From Flexivirga caeni (lineage in GTDB: Bacteria > Actinomycetota > Actinomycetes > Actinomycetales > Dermatophilaceae), in contig NZ_RJJQ01000008.1 in the NCBI RefSeq assembly GCF_003724155.1, positions 1-64,000 on the forward strand: 64,000 bases of DNA. Direction: 5' to 3'. The notes under the pieces are model-generated. The model worked only from the letters and a program-made list of their open reading frames with translations. It searched no databases and had not been told where the DNA came from. The position numbers and the translations under genes were made by a program. Positions 18,620 through 27,099 of this stretch are shown one piece after another; the stretch's first letter is position 1; each line of letters opens with the position of its first letter.

Positions 18620-19877
18620 GCGCCAGCCGTCGCAGCAGTTCGGCGCGCAGCTCCGGCAGCGGGACGACCGCGTCGACCAGCAGTCCGACAGCCGCCTCCT
18701 GCGCCGTGCGCCCGTCGACCACGGCGGTCGGCAGAGCGAGCCTCGCCTCGGTCTCGGAGCGCGGTCCGCACATCGCGAGGAGGCCGGCGGCATACCCGGT
18801 GCGCACGATCACGCACACGTGCGGGACGGGGGCGGCCGTGACGACGGCCAGCAGGTCGGTGCCGCGCCGCAGCACGCCACCGCGGGCGGCCGCCACTCCG
18901 GCAGTTGGCCCCGGAAGGTCGACCAGGTGCAGCACCGGGATCGAGTGCGCGGCGCAGCGCCGCACGAAGCCGGCCGCCTTCTGCGCGCAGTCCGCCCCGA
19001 GGACACCACCCCCGGCCGCGGAGTTGTTGGCGACGATGCCGACCGAGCGGCCGTCGAGCCGGGCGAATCCGGTCACCAGTCCAGGAGCGAGGAGCGGCTG
19101 CAGCTCGAAGAACGAGTCGGCGTCGGCGATGCCGGCGATCAGGTCGTGGATGTCGAACGGCCGGCTCGCCCCGGCCGGCACCGTGTCCGCGGTGAGCGGG
19201 CGCACCGGCTCTTCGCCCAGGTAGGCCGGGGGCTGCTCCCCGCGCCGGGCGGGCACGTACGACAGGTAGAGCCGCGCCAGCTCGATCGCGTCAGCATCGT
19301 CGGCGGCCAGCAGGTCACCCGACCCCGAGACCGTGCAGTGCATCCGCGCGCCACCGAGCTCCACCAGCGAAACGTGTTCGCCGTCAACCGCTTCCGCTGC
19401 ATCGACGCTGCCGAGGCTCAGCACTGCGGCACCGTCGACCAGGATGACGACGTCGGTGAGCCCGGGCAGGAGTGCGCGGTCGCCGACGAGCGTGCCGAAG
19501 ACACAGCACAGCTGCGGCGCCCGTTGCGACAGGGCGACCGCCTGCTGCGCGATCCGGTCGATGCCGGGCCCGTTCGCGACGCCGGCGGGGTCCGGGTCCG
19601 CCGCACCGTCCAGCAGCCAGCAGACCGGCACTCCGCGGCGCACCGCGGATGCCGCCCCGCGCTCGATCTTGTCGATCGCCTGCGCGCTCCACGGCCCGGT
19701 GCGCGGTGCGGATGCGACGACGACCACTGGTCGCCCGTCGATGAGGGCGGACCCGGTCACGATGCCGTCGGCGACTGCCGAGGCGCGGCCGTCCTCGACG
19801 AACGATTCGTCGTCAACGAGCAGCGCGATGCGCCGCCGTGCGACCAGCGATCCGTCGCTCACCGTCTCCTGCGCCAC
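18603..19877 (-). CDS. Divergent acyl-CoA carboxylase beta-like (carboxyltransferase) protein
   Basis: A 424-residue protein aligned by eye to AccD/PccB/MccB carboxyltransferases: RRRIALLVDDESFVEDG (start block), DGIVTGSALIDGRPVVV, GEHVSLVELGGARMH, SRPFDIHDLIAGI and LVTGFARLDGRSVGIVANN are all family landmarks. It is about 100 residues shorter than usual. The two glycine-rich oxyanion segments are not preserved: the usual GGAVYSPAL is GDRALLPGL and the usual GGAY is AAGLL. It may therefore be catalytically impaired or have altered chemistry. GTG at 19877 follows the acyl-CoA dehydrogenase stop by 1 bp, so it is in the same operon; the biotin carboxylase partner is likely the gene at 22694. 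Confidence 0.75.
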   Translation of the reverse strand: MAQETVSDGSLVARRRIALLVDDESFVEDGRASAVADGIVTGSALIDGRPVVVVASAPRTGPWSAQAIDKIERGAASAVRRGVPVCWLLDGAADPDPAGVANGPGIDRIAQQAVALSQRAPQLCCVFGTLVGDRALLPGLTDVVILVDGAAVLSLGSVDAAEAVDGEHVSLVELGGARMHCTVSGSGDLLAADDADAIELARLYLSYVPARRGEQPPAYLGEEPVRPLTADTVPAGASRPFDIHDLIAGIADADSFFELQPLLAPGLVTGFARLDGRSVGIVANNSAAGGGVLGADCAQKAAGFVRRCAAHSIPVLHLVDLPGPTAGVAAARGGVLRRGTDLLAVVTAAPVPHVCVIVRTGYAAGLLAMCGPRSETEARLALPTAVVDGRTAQEAAVGLLVDAVVPLPELRAELLRRLAHAAKR

Positions 19878-19878
19878 A

Positions 19879-21054
19879 TCACAACCCTAGGCCGCGGGCG
19901 ATCACCATCCGCTGCACCTCGGAGGTTCCTTCGCCGATCTCCAGGATCTTGGCGTCGCGATAGAAGCGCGCCACCGGGTATTCCTCCATGAAGCCGTTGC
20001 CGCCGAAGATCTGGGTGGCGATGCGGGTCGCGGTGACCGCTGACTCGGTCGAGTAGAGCTTGGCGATCGCCGCCGCCTGCTTGACCTCCGCGACCGACCG
20101 GCGCCCGGCCTCCAGCTCGTCCTTCAGCCACGCGGCCTTGTAGGTCAGCAGCCGCGACGCCTCGACCATCACGGCAAGGTCGGACAACTGGAACGACACG
20201 CCCTGGTTCACGCCGATCGGCTTGCCGAAAGCCGTTCGGGTCTTTGCATATTCGGTCGCCGCCTCGAGACACGCCTGGGACAGGCCAACCGCGAGCGCCG
20301 AGATCGCGATGCGCCCGTCGTCGAGTGTCTTCAGGAACTGCCGGAAGCCCTTGCCGCGCTCCCCCAGCAGGTTCTCCTCGGGCACGACACAGCCGGAGAA
20401 GGTCAGTCCGTGCGTATCGGAGATGTGCCAGCCGAGCTTGTCGTATGCCGGCTCGGCGGTGAACCCGGGCGTGCCGGACGGCACCATGATCGCGCTGATC
20501 TCGGGACGGCCGCTCTCGTCGGTGCCGGTCCGGGCGGTCACGGTGACGACCGAGGTGATGTCGGTGCCGGAGTTGGTGATGAACGCCTTGGCGCCGTCGA
20601 TGGTCCACTGGCCGCCCGTCAGCGTTGCCCGGGTGCGGGTCGCGCCCGCATCCGAGCCGGCGTCGGGCTCGGTCAGCCCGAAACCGGCGAGCGCCCGGCC
20701 GGCCACCAGGTCGGGCAGGAACCGCTGCTTCTGCTCTGCCGAGCCGTAGGTCAGGATCGGGTTGATGCCCAGGCCCACGCCTGCGGACAGCGTGATGCCG
20801 ACGGACTGGTCGATCCGGCCGAGCTCTTCGATCGCCAGGCACAGGTAGGTGAAGCCGCCCTCGTCGAGACCGGCCCCGCCATACTCCTCCGGGACGACCA
20901 GGCCGAAGAGCCCGAGCTCGCCGAGCTTCGGCATGAGCTCGACCGGGAAGTGATGTTCCCGGTCCCACTGCGCGACGTGCGGCGCGACCTCGCGCTCGGC
21001 GAAATCGCGGACCACCTGGCGGAAGTCCTCGTGCTCCTGAGTCAGCTCGAACAT
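19879..21054 (-). CDS. Acyl-CoA dehydrogenase (short/branched-chain type)
   Basis: A 391-residue FAD enzyme introducing the alpha-beta double bond in acyl-CoA. It starts FELTQEHEDFRQVVRDFAER and has LTEPDAGSDAGATRTRA (FAD/substrate loop), the QIFGGNGFMEEYPVARFYRD signature and EIGEGTSEVQRMVIAR, which includes the Glu of the MCAD-type catalytic position. With the carboxyltransferase, biotin carboxylase and MerR regulator around it, a role in leucine or other branched-chain acyl-CoA breakdown is likely. ATG at 21054 has GAAGGA upstream. It diverges from the MerR gene across a candidate LiuR-like operator. Confidence 0.92.
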   Translation of the reverse strand: MFELTQEHEDFRQVVRDFAEREVAPHVAQWDREHHFPVELMPKLGELGLFGLVVPEEYGGAGLDEGGFTYLCLAIEELGRIDQSVGITLSAGVGLGINPILTYGSAEQKQRFLPDLVAGRALAGFGLTEPDAGSDAGATRTRATLTGGQWTIDGAKAFITNSGTDITSVVTVTARTGTDESGRPEISAIMVPSGTPGFTAEPAYDKLGWHISDTHGLTFSGCVVPEENLLGERGKGFRQFLKTLDDGRIAISALAVGLSQACLEAATEYAKTRTAFGKPIGVNQGVSFQLSDLAVMVEASRLLTYKAAWLKDELEAGRRSVAEVKQAAAIAKLYSTESAVTATRIATQIFGGNGFMEEYPVARFYRDAKILEIGEGTSEVQRMVIARGLGL

Positions 21055-21089
21055 GCTGCGGTGATCCTTCGTGAGTCGGGCGCCCCTAC

Positions 21090-21111
21090 TTGACGTTGAC
21101 GTAAACGTAAA
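21090..21111. promoter_or_regulatory. Candidate LiuR-like operator, three ACGT cores at 6-bp spacing
   Basis: The stretch TTGACGTTGACGTAAACG continuing to TAAA has ACGT cores at 21093, 21099 and 21105, between the acyl-CoA dehydrogenase and MerR genes. Similar ACGT-rich dyads are described for LiuR-type MerR regulators of branched-chain catabolism. It lies 35 bp from the dehydrogenase start and 14 bp from the regulator start, suiting control of both. Confidence 0.55.
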
Positions 21112-21125
21112 GCACGATCTTCGGC

Positions 21126-21521
21126 ATGACAACTCCGGACGGGCACCCGACGTGGACGATCGCGCAGCTGGCCGACGAGTTCGAGATCACCCACCGCACG
21201 ATCCGGCACTACGAGGAGCTCGGCCTGATCACTCCGGAGCGTCGCGGCACCGTGCGCGTCTTCCACCGCAGGGACCGGACGCGCCTGGCGCTGATCCTGC
21301 GCGGCAAGCGGATCGGCTTTCCCCTGGATGAGATTCGCACGATCATCGACATGTATGACGAACAGCCCGGCGAAGTCGGGCAGTTGCACTACCTGCTGGA
21401 GCAGATCGCCGAGCGACGGGTGGAGCTCGAACAGCGCCGGGCCGACATCGAGCAGACCTTGCGTGAGCTCGCGGTCGTCGAGGAACGCTGTCACGCGGAC
21501 CTGCGCACGCTGCGCCGCTAG
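21126..21521 (+). CDS. MerR-family regulator, LiuR-like
   Basis: A 131-residue regulator. The winged helix begins WTIAQLADEFEITHRTIRHY with EELGLITPERRG, a normal MerR DNA-binding start; LRGKRIGFPLDEIRTIIDMYD follows and the C terminus is a dimer coiled coil (about 75-130). No Cys cluster of metal sensors is present, so an acyl-CoA or similar ligand is more likely. Divergence from an acyl-CoA dehydrogenase is the standard LiuR/PsrA-like arrangement. The start at ATG 21126 has no strong ribosome binding site. Confidence 0.9.
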   Translation: MTTPDGHPTWTIAQLADEFEITHRTIRHYEELGLITPERRGTVRVFHRRDRTRLALILRGKRIGFPLDEIRTIIDMYDEQPGEVGQLHYLLEQIAERRVELEQRRADIEQTLRELAVVEERCHADLRTLRR

Positions 21522-21668
21522 CCGCTGCATCCGGCCTGGAAAATCTTTACCAAGACTTGGAGATCTTGTTGTTTTGCTACTCGTGAGTTGCACCTAGCGT
21601 CCTGGGCGTCGGCAGCCACCAGGACACCCACACCGGCCGACGCGATCCCTACCACGGAGGTTGAGCAG

Positions 21669-22655
21669 ATGTCGCTTCGCAAGAAAACGATTACTCGCAG
21701 AACGCTGACCATGATCGCCAGCGGGGCACTGACCGTGACCGCGCTGGGAGCAGCGGCCGTTCACAACGCACCGGCCGCCACCGCGGCGGGGTGCAACAAC
21801 AAGATCTTCCTGGTCGACGGCTACGGCAACGGCGAGACCGGAAACAGCTTCGGCGGTCCTAGTCTGAGCAAGGTCACCACCGCCCCCGGCTGGGACCGCG
21901 AGCTGTTCCGCTACCAGAACGGCATCATCCCGATCAAGGACCCGACCACGCTCAACGACACCGTTTCTCAGGCCGTGCCGGCATTGGAGCGCTTGGCAAC
22001 CGACTACCACGCGTCCTGCCCGAGCGCGAAGATCGCCTTCATGGGCTACTCGTTCGGCGCCCTCGTCGCGGGCGACGCGATCGCCGACCTGGCCGCCAAG
22101 AACTCCATCCCGCACAACCAGATGAACGCCGTGCTCTTCGGCGACCCGCGCCGGGCCCCGCAGAACAAGGGTGTCGAAGGTCTCGCCGGTGGCATTCTGA
22201 CCATGCTGCCCAACCTGCCGACCATCGACGCGCCCGGCCCGCGGGACTTCCACGGCGTCGACGTCAGCGAGGTCTGCAACGAGAACGACGTGATCTGCAA
22301 CGCCGCCAACCCGTTCACCAATGCGATGGCCGTGAACAACGAGGTGCAGGGCTACCTGCAGGGCGACCACACGTCATACCACTTCGACCCGTTCGGTGCG
22401 TTCTCCCACCCGGGCGATCACTGGTTCGCACAGACCCCGCGCGTCGGCTATGGCGCACCGCTGCCGCTGCCGATCCCGACCCCGAACGCCATGCTCAACA
22501 GCAACCCGGCATGGAACGCTGCTGTGTCGGCCATCGGGAATGTGATCGACAGTGCCGTCGCGGGCAACCTGATGAGCCAGTTCGGCATCCCGGGTGCCCA
22601 GCAGCTCGCCCAGGTGGCGATGGGTCTGGTGCACGAGGCCGGCGTCCAGTCCTGA
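21669..22655 (+). CDS. Secreted cutinase/PE-PPE-domain-like alpha/beta hydrolase
   Basis: The 328-residue precursor has a Sec signal: KKTITRRTL, then a hydrophobic core (about 14-32) ending in Ala-rich APAATAAG near residue 40. The mature part starts CNNKIFLVDGYGNGETG and has the nucleophile elbow FMGYSFGALVAGD (Gly-Tyr-Ser-Phe-Gly). Four Cys residues could form two disulfides, and QGDHTSYHFDPFG supplies a likely His. The pattern matches serine esterases of the cutinase and PE-PPE groups. GGAGG lies 8 nt before the ATG. It interrupts the acyl-CoA cluster, so a lipid-supply role is conceivable. Confidence 0.8.
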   Translation: MSLRKKTITRRTLTMIASGALTVTALGAAAVHNAPAATAAGCNNKIFLVDGYGNGETGNSFGGPSLSKVTTAPGWDRELFRYQNGIIPIKDPTTLNDTVSQAVPALERLATDYHASCPSAKIAFMGYSFGALVAGDAIADLAAKNSIPHNQMNAVLFGDPRRAPQNKGVEGLAGGILTMLPNLPTIDAPGPRDFHGVDVSEVCNENDVICNAANPFTNAMAVNNEVQGYLQGDHTSYHFDPFGAFSHPGDHWFAQTPRVGYGAPLPLPIPTPNAMLNSNPAWNAAVSAIGNVIDSAVAGNLMSQFGIPGAQQLAQVAMGLVHEAGVQS

Positions 22656-22681
22656 CCGGCCGGTCCGAACCACCTGTTCAG

Positions 22682-22687
22682 TAGGGT
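22682..22687 (+). promoter_or_regulatory. -10 box of a leaderless gene (TAGGGT)
   Basis: TAGGGT ends 6 nt before the ATG at 22694. The 15-nt string from the box through the ATG is repeated exactly before the gene at 34244. Confidence 0.6.
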
Positions 22688-22693
22688 CGGTGC

Positions 22694-24367
22694 ATGGCAC
22701 CGCTCCGCAAGGTCCTGATCGCCAACCGCGGTGAGATCGCGGTGCGTGTGGCGCGGGCCTGCACCGACTCTGGTCTGAAATCCGTTGCGGTGTATGCCGA
22801 TCCGGATCGGGATGCGCTGCACGTCCGGTCAGCCAACGAAGCCCATCCGCTCGGCGGGTCGACCGCCGCCGAGACCTACCTCGACCAGGCGAAACTGCTC
22901 GATGCCGCGCGCCGCGCGGGAGCGGACGCCGTCCACCCGGGCTATGGCTTCCTGTCCGAGCAACCAGAGTTCGCGCAGGCGGTGCTGGACGCCGGGCTGA
23001 GCTGGATCGGTCCACCCCCGGCAGCGATCGAGGCCCTGGGCGACAAGGTGACGGCGCGGCGCATCGCGACGACAGTCGGCGCGCCACTGCTGCCGGGCAC
23101 CGCGGGGCCCGTTTCCGGCGCGGCCGAGGTGGCGCAGTTCGCACGCGAGCACGGCCTTCCGGTCGCCATCAAGGCCGCGTATGGCGGCGGCGGTCGCGGT
23201 CTCAAGGTCGCCCGCACACTCGCCGAGATCCCCGACCTGTTTGACTCCGCGGCGCGTGAGGCGGTGGCCGCATTCGGGCGTGGCGAGTGCTTCGTCGAAC
23301 GATTCCTCGACCGGCCCCGGCATGTCGAAACACAATGCCTGGCAGATGTTTTCGGCAATGTCGTAGTCGTGTCGACACGCGACTGCTCGCTGCAGCGACG
23401 CAATCAGAAACTGGTCGAGGAAGCGCCCGCGCCATACCTCTCCCCGGCGCAGCACGCCGAGCTGGCACGCGCCTCGAAGGCGATCCTGTCCGCTGCCGGG
23501 TATGTCGGTGCGGGCACCTGCGAATTCCTGGTCGCACCGGACGGCGCGCTCACCTTCCTGGAGGTCAACACCCGGTTGCAGGTCGAGCACCCGGTCTCCG
23601 AGGAGGTCACCGGCATCGATCTGGTGCGCGAGCAACTGCGCATCGCGGCCGGCGAGCCGCTCGGCTACGACGACCCCGAGCCGCGCGGCCACTCCTTCGA
23701 GTTCCGCATCAACGCAGAGGATCCGGGCCGCGGCTTCCTGCCATCGCCCGGCACCGTGGCGACGTTCGAAGCGCCGGGCGGCCCCGGCGTGCGGATGGAC
23801 TCGGGCGTGACCGCCGGCGACGTCGTCAGCGGGGCATTCGACTCACTCCTGGCCAAACTGATCGTCACCGGCCGCACCCGCCGAGAGGCGCTGGAGCGGT
23901 CCCGCCGCGCGCTGGCCGAGCTGGTCGTCGACGGGCTGCCGACCGTGCTGCCCTTCCATCGAGCCGTGGTCACCGACCCCGCCTTCGCGACCGACGACGA
24001 GACGCCGTTCGCCATCCACACCCGGTGGATCGAAACCGAGTTCGCCGGGCAGCTCGCGCCGTATGCCGCACCGCCGGCTCCGGCACCTTCCGCGCACGGG
24101 CTGCGCCCTGCACCCAAGCGAAGCCGGAAGGCTTCGAATGGCATTGCCGCTACGCACGATTCGCTGACCGCGCCCATGCAGGGCACCGTGGTCCGAGTGT
24201 CCGTCCGTGAGGGCGATCAGGTGTCGGCCGGCGACACGATCGTGGTGCTGGAGGCGATGAAGATGGAGCAGCCGATCACCACCGACCGCGCGGGAACCGT
24301 GACCACCGTGTCCGTCGCCGCCGGCGACACCGTCAGAGCCGGTGCCGTGGTGGCGACGATCAGTTGA
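22694..24367 (+). CDS. Acyl-CoA carboxylase alpha chain: biotin carboxylase plus biotin carboxyl carrier
   Basis: A 557-residue two-domain subunit. Residues 1-450 are biotin carboxylase: [18 protein letters not shown] start, the Gly-rich ATP-grasp loop [29 protein letters not shown] and the catalytic [14 protein letters not shown]. After a short Ala/Pro linker, the last 75 residues are the biotinyl domain with EAMKME, Lys523 being the attachment site. It is somewhat shorter than usual 580-660 residue actinobacterial alpha chains. It should pair with the carboxyltransferase-like product of 18603-19877 or with a beta chain elsewhere. Transcription appears leaderless. The 3' end overlaps the convergent TetR gene by 8 bp. 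Confidence 0.93.
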   Translation: MAPLRKVLIANRGEIAVRVARACTDSGLKSVAVYADPDRDALHVRSANEAHPLGGSTAAETYLDQAKLLDAARRAGADAVHPGYGFLSEQPEFAQAVLDAGLSWIGPPPAAIEALGDKVTARRIATTVGAPLLPGTAGPVSGAAEVAQFAREHGLPVAIKAAYGGGGRGLKVARTLAEIPDLFDSAAREAVAAFGRGECFVERFLDRPRHVETQCLADVFGNVVVVSTRDCSLQRRNQKLVEEAPAPYLSPAQHAELARASKAILSAAGYVGAGTCEFLVAPDGALTFLEVNTRLQVEHPVSEEVTGIDLVREQLRIAAGEPLGYDDPEPRGHSFEFRINAEDPGRGFLPSPGTVATFEAPGGPGVRMDSGVTAGDVVSGAFDSLLAKLIVTGRTRREALERSRRALAELVVDGLPTVLPFHRAVVTDPAFATDDETPFAIHTRWIETEFAGQLAPYAAPPAPAPSAHGLRPAPKRSRKASNGIAATHDSLTAPMQGTVVRVSVREGDQVSAGDTIVVLEAMKMEQPITTDRAGTVTTVSVAAGDTVRAGAVVATIS

Positions 24368-25013
24368 GCTTGTATTCGTGGAGATCGGCGTCGATGATGC
24401 CGCGCAGGACGAGCGTCACCATCCGGCGCAGATAGGCCGGCCGGTCCGATTTCGACGTCGCCAGCAGAGCGCTCAGCACCACGCCGTCCAGGGCGGCGAC
24501 GATCGCTTCGGCACGCAATCGCGCCCCAGGCTGCTCGGTGCGGCAGACGATGCCATCGACGACCTCGATCAGGTCGGACCGCCAGGCGATGATCGGCTCG
24601 CTCAGCGAGGGAGTGCGCGCCGCCTCCAGCACCAGCTCGGACATCGTGACGATGAGATCCGGGTGCTCCGACCAGCGCAGCAGCATCTGCGTCGTCGCGC
24701 TGACCGCCCGGTCGACCCCGGCATCGTCGGTCGGGCTGGGCAGTTCGGCGCCGAGCGCGCGCACGTCCGCATGCAGCGCAGCCGCGACAAAGCTGCCGAG
24801 CGCCGTCAGCAGCGCCAGCCGGGTGCGGTAGTAGACCGAGCAGGTGCCCTCCGGCATACCCGCCGCACGATCGACCGCACGATGGGTCAGCCCGCGCATC
24901 CCGGACTCGCCGACCACGGCGATAGCACTGCGCAGGAGGAGTTCCTGGCGCGCCGCGGTGCCCTCCGGAGACGTGCCCCGGCGCCGCTCGACGGATCGCT
25001 GCTGGTGAGCCAC
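24360..25013 (-). CDS. TetR-family transcriptional regulator
   Basis: A 217-residue regulator. The N-terminal helix-turn-helix is [33 protein letters not shown], split here as [15 protein letters not shown] and [12 protein letters not shown], the classical TetR recognition segment. The C-terminal ligand domain is helical and unassigned. GTG start at 25013. It diverges from a 59-residue membrane protein gene across two perfect 16-bp dyads, the obvious candidate operators. It is convergent with the biotin carboxylase gene. Confidence 0.88.
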   Translation of the reverse strand: MAHQQRSVERRRGTSPEGTAARQELLLRSAIAVVGESGMRGLTHRAVDRAAGMPEGTCSVYYRTRLALLTALGSFVAAALHADVRALGAELPSPTDDAGVDRAVSATTQMLLRWSEHPDLIVTMSELVLEAARTPSLSEPIIAWRSDLIEVVDGIVCRTEQPGARLRAEAIVAALDGVVLSALLATSKSDRPAYLRRMVTLVLRGIIDADLHEYKLN

Positions 25014-25081
25014 CCGGCCACTCTTTCACGACCACGGCGCCGGTGTGAGCGATGCCACGCCGAGCCGGTTTGCACGGCGAC

Positions 25082-25120
25082 CACTACAGGCGTAGTGTCT
25101 TGATTACTACAGACGTAGTG
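25082..25120. promoter_or_regulatory. Twin 16-bp dyad operators between TetR and a small membrane protein gene
   Basis: CACTACAGGCGTAGTG at 25082-25097 is a perfect 6-4-6 palindrome and TACTACAGACGTAGTG at 25105-25120 is near-perfect, 23 bp apart centre to centre. They lie between the TetR start (25013) and the start at 25143. The CTAC-N4-GTAG shape also resembles BlaI/CopY operators, but no such regulator is in view, so TetR binding is the simpler inference. Confidence 0.7.
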
Positions 25121-25142
25121 AACATGACTTCAGGAGTTCGCC

Positions 25143-25322
25143 ATGGTCGACATCAACGACTTCTTCATCGGCTTCGTGATCGTCAACGCGGTCGCGATCG
25201 CACTCTTCGCCGCCTTCGCCACCGTGACACTGACCCGCTTCTTCACCGCCAACCGCAGAGTGCGGATCGCCCGCCGGCAGCCGATCCGCCGCTACTACAC
25301 CCACCTCGCCACCGGTCACTGA
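25143..25322 (+). CDS. Small membrane protein, 59 residues, downstream of twin operators
   Basis: The ATG at 25143 follows CAGGAG with 7 nt spacing. The product has one membrane helix (about residues 8-31, GFVIVNAVAIALFAAFATV) and then a strongly basic cytoplasmic tail rich in Arg and Tyr (RRVRIARRQPIRRYY), ending THLATGH. No family is recognised. The two dyads immediately upstream indicate regulated expression, probably by the divergent TetR protein. A regulated single-helix basic peptide could be a stress or transporter-accessory protein; this is inference. Confidence 0.7.
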   Translation: MVDINDFFIGFVIVNAVAIALFAAFATVTLTRFFTANRRVRIARRQPIRRYYTHLATGH

Positions 25323-25390
25323 CCGCGCACCGCGCGCGAAGTAGATTGGGGTCCGACCGCCATACCCGCTAGCGGATCGGAACCCGTGCC

Positions 25391-25591
25391 GTGGCAACCT
25401 TCGTGAAGTTCGTCGTGCTGATCGTCGTCCTGGTCGGCGTGATATTCGCGCTGCGCTACGTGCGCCCGAAACTGCACCAGCAGCGGATGCGCAGGTGGGA
25501 GGACGCCGGACTGCTCCCCCACCAGGTCGACCCGTATGCACCGCACGAGGACGACTCCCGCGCAGACCGGGACCCTGGCGACGAACGCTGA
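25391..25591 (+). CDS. Small membrane protein, 66 residues
   Basis: GTG start at 25391. One N-terminal membrane helix (about residues 4-22, VKFVVLIVVLVGVIFAL) is followed by a basic segment RYVRPKLHQQRMRRW and an acidic C terminus (DDSRADRDPGDER). No family recognised. It is convergent with lpdA, 10 bp apart. Codon choice and the short gap suggest it is real; no clear ribosome binding site is seen. Confidence 0.55.
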   Translation: MATFVKFVVLIVVLVGVIFALRYVRPKLHQQRMRRWEDAGLLPHQVDPYAPHEDDSRADRDPGDER

Positions 25592-25601
25592 CCGCTGCGG
25601 G

Positions 25602-27005
25602 TCAGGACTCCGACTCGTGCAGCCGGCGCGCGGCCTCCGCGATCGTGCCGGTCATCGACGGGTAGACCGAAAAGGTGCTGGCCAGCTGATCGACGGTGAG
25701 GCGGTTCTGCACCGCGACGGCCAGTGGGTAGATCAGTTCCGACGCCTGAGGTGCGACAACCACTCCGCCGATCACGGTGCCGCCACCGGGACGGCTGAAG
25801 ATCTTCACGAATCCGTCGGTGATGTTGCGCATCTTCGCACGCGGGTTGGTCGACAGCGGCATGGTGATCGTGCGCGCCTCGACACGACCTGACTCGACGT
25901 CGGCCTGCGAGTAACCGACCGTCGCGATCTCCGGGTCGGTGAAGATGTTCGCGCAGACGCCACGCAGGTTGAGCGGCGCCACGGCGTCGCCCAGCGAGTG
26001 CGCCATCGCGATGCGGCCCTGCATGGCGGCCACCGAGGCGAGCGGAAGCACCCCGGTGCAGTCACCTGCCGCATAGACGCCCTGCACCGAGGTGCGGGAG
26101 ACCCGGTCGACGACGATGTGACCCGCGTCCCCGACCTCGACGCCGACAGTGTCCAGCCCGATGTCGCCGGTCAGCGGCACCGATCCGACGGCCAGCAGCA
26201 CGTGCGAGCCGCGCACTTCGCGCCCGTCCTCCAGGGTCACCACGACCTCGTCACCGTCCCGCCGGGCGGACTGCATGCGGGAGTGACCGAGCACCGTCAT
26301 ACCCCGCCGGCGGAAGACGTTCTCGATGACCGTCGCCGCGTCGGCGTCCTCGCCCGGCAGCACCCGGTCGCGCGACGAGACGAGCGTGACGTGGCTGCCC
26401 AATCCCAAGTAGGCATGGGCCAATTCGGCTCCGGTGACACCGGAGCCGACGACGATCAGCCGTTCCGGAAGCTCCCTCAGGTCATAGATCTGCTGCCAGG
26501 TGAGGATCCGCTCCCCGTCCGGTATGGCGGTGGGCATGACCCGCGGCGCACAGCCGACCGCGAGCAGGATGACGTCCGCGGCGAGCAACTCCGCGCCGCC
26601 GTCGGCAAGCTCGACCGCGACCTTGCCCGGCCCGGCGATGCGGCCCCGCCCGATGCGGACGCTGACGCCGACCCGCTCCACCTGGGCCCGGATGTCATGG
26701 CTCTGCGCACTGGCCAGGTCGAGGATCCGGCCGTTGACCTGCGTCGCGTGCGCCTCGGCATGCTGGTCGTCCCGGGTGCCCTCGAAGCCGACCCCCAGCC
26801 GGCCCGCCGCGGCGAAGCGGGACATGAAGTCGGAGGTCGCGATCAGCGTCTTGCTGGGCACGCAGTCGGTGAGCACCGCCGCGCCGCCCAGCCCGTTCTG
26901 CTCGACCACCGTGACCCGGGCACCGAGTTGCGCGGCGACCAGTGCCGACTCGTAACCGCCGGGACCACCGCCGATGATCACCACGTGTTGCTGACGCCCG
27001 TTCAC
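25602..27005 (-). CDS. lpdA: NAD(P)H-quinone reductase, LpdA-type flavoprotein disulfide reductase homologue
   Basis: A 467-residue FAD protein of the pyridine nucleotide-disulfide oxidoreductase family. FAD site VVIIGGGPGGYESALVAAQLG at the N terminus (read as VIIGGGPGGYESA), NAD site VVGSGVTGAELAH, second FAD block VYAAGDCTGVLPLASVA and the dimerisation domain are intact. The usual redox pair CxxxxC is replaced by GLGGAAVLTDCVPSK with one Cys, exactly the LpdA (Rv3303c-like) form that reduces quinones rather than disulfides. GTG at 27005 is preferred because GGAAGGA lies upstream; an ATG at 27023 overlaps that tract. Confidence 0.88.
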   Translation of the reverse strand: MNGRQQHVVIIGGGPGGYESALVAAQLGARVTVVEQNGLGGAAVLTDCVPSKTLIATSDFMSRFAAAGRLGVGFEGTRDDQHAEAHATQVNGRILDLASAQSHDIRAQVERVGVSVRIGRGRIAGPGKVAVELADGGAELLAADVILLAVGCAPRVMPTAIPDGERILTWQQIYDLRELPERLIVVGSGVTGAELAHAYLGLGSHVTLVSSRDRVLPGEDADAATVIENVFRRRGMTVLGHSRMQSARRDGDEVVVTLEDGREVRGSHVLLAVGSVPLTGDIGLDTVGVEVGDAGHIVVDRVSRTSVQGVYAAGDCTGVLPLASVAAMQGRIAMAHSLGDAVAPLNLRGVCANIFTDPEIATVGYSQADVESGRVEARTITMPLSTNPRAKMRNITDGFVKIFSRPGGGTVIGGVVVAPQASELIYPLAVAVQNRLTVDQLASTFSVYPSMTGTIAEAARRLHESES

Positions 27006-27086
27006 GGGAGCCCATCCTTCCATGCGGGCAGAGCCCGGCTACACCTGCCGGGCCACCGATCGCCTGCGGGCGGGACCGGCACGTCA

Positions 27087-27092
27087 TACGCT
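27087..27092 (+). promoter_or_regulatory. -10 box of a leaderless gene (TACGCT)
   Basis: TACGCT ends 7 nt before the GTG at 27100 of the purine nucleoside phosphorylase gene. It overlaps a GTCATAC 7-mer. Confidence 0.5.
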
Positions 27093-27099
27093 GGCGCCC

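Noticed and set aside
25082-25120. A BlaI/CopY regulon site
   Set aside because: Half-sites fit, but no BlaI or M56 peptidase gene is present and a TetR gene starts right there; kept only as an alternative.
27022-27099. Upstream extension of the purine nucleoside phosphorylase
   Set aside because: The added codons overlap the lpdA start region and have no ribosome binding site; the GTG at 27100 has a leaderless promoter.
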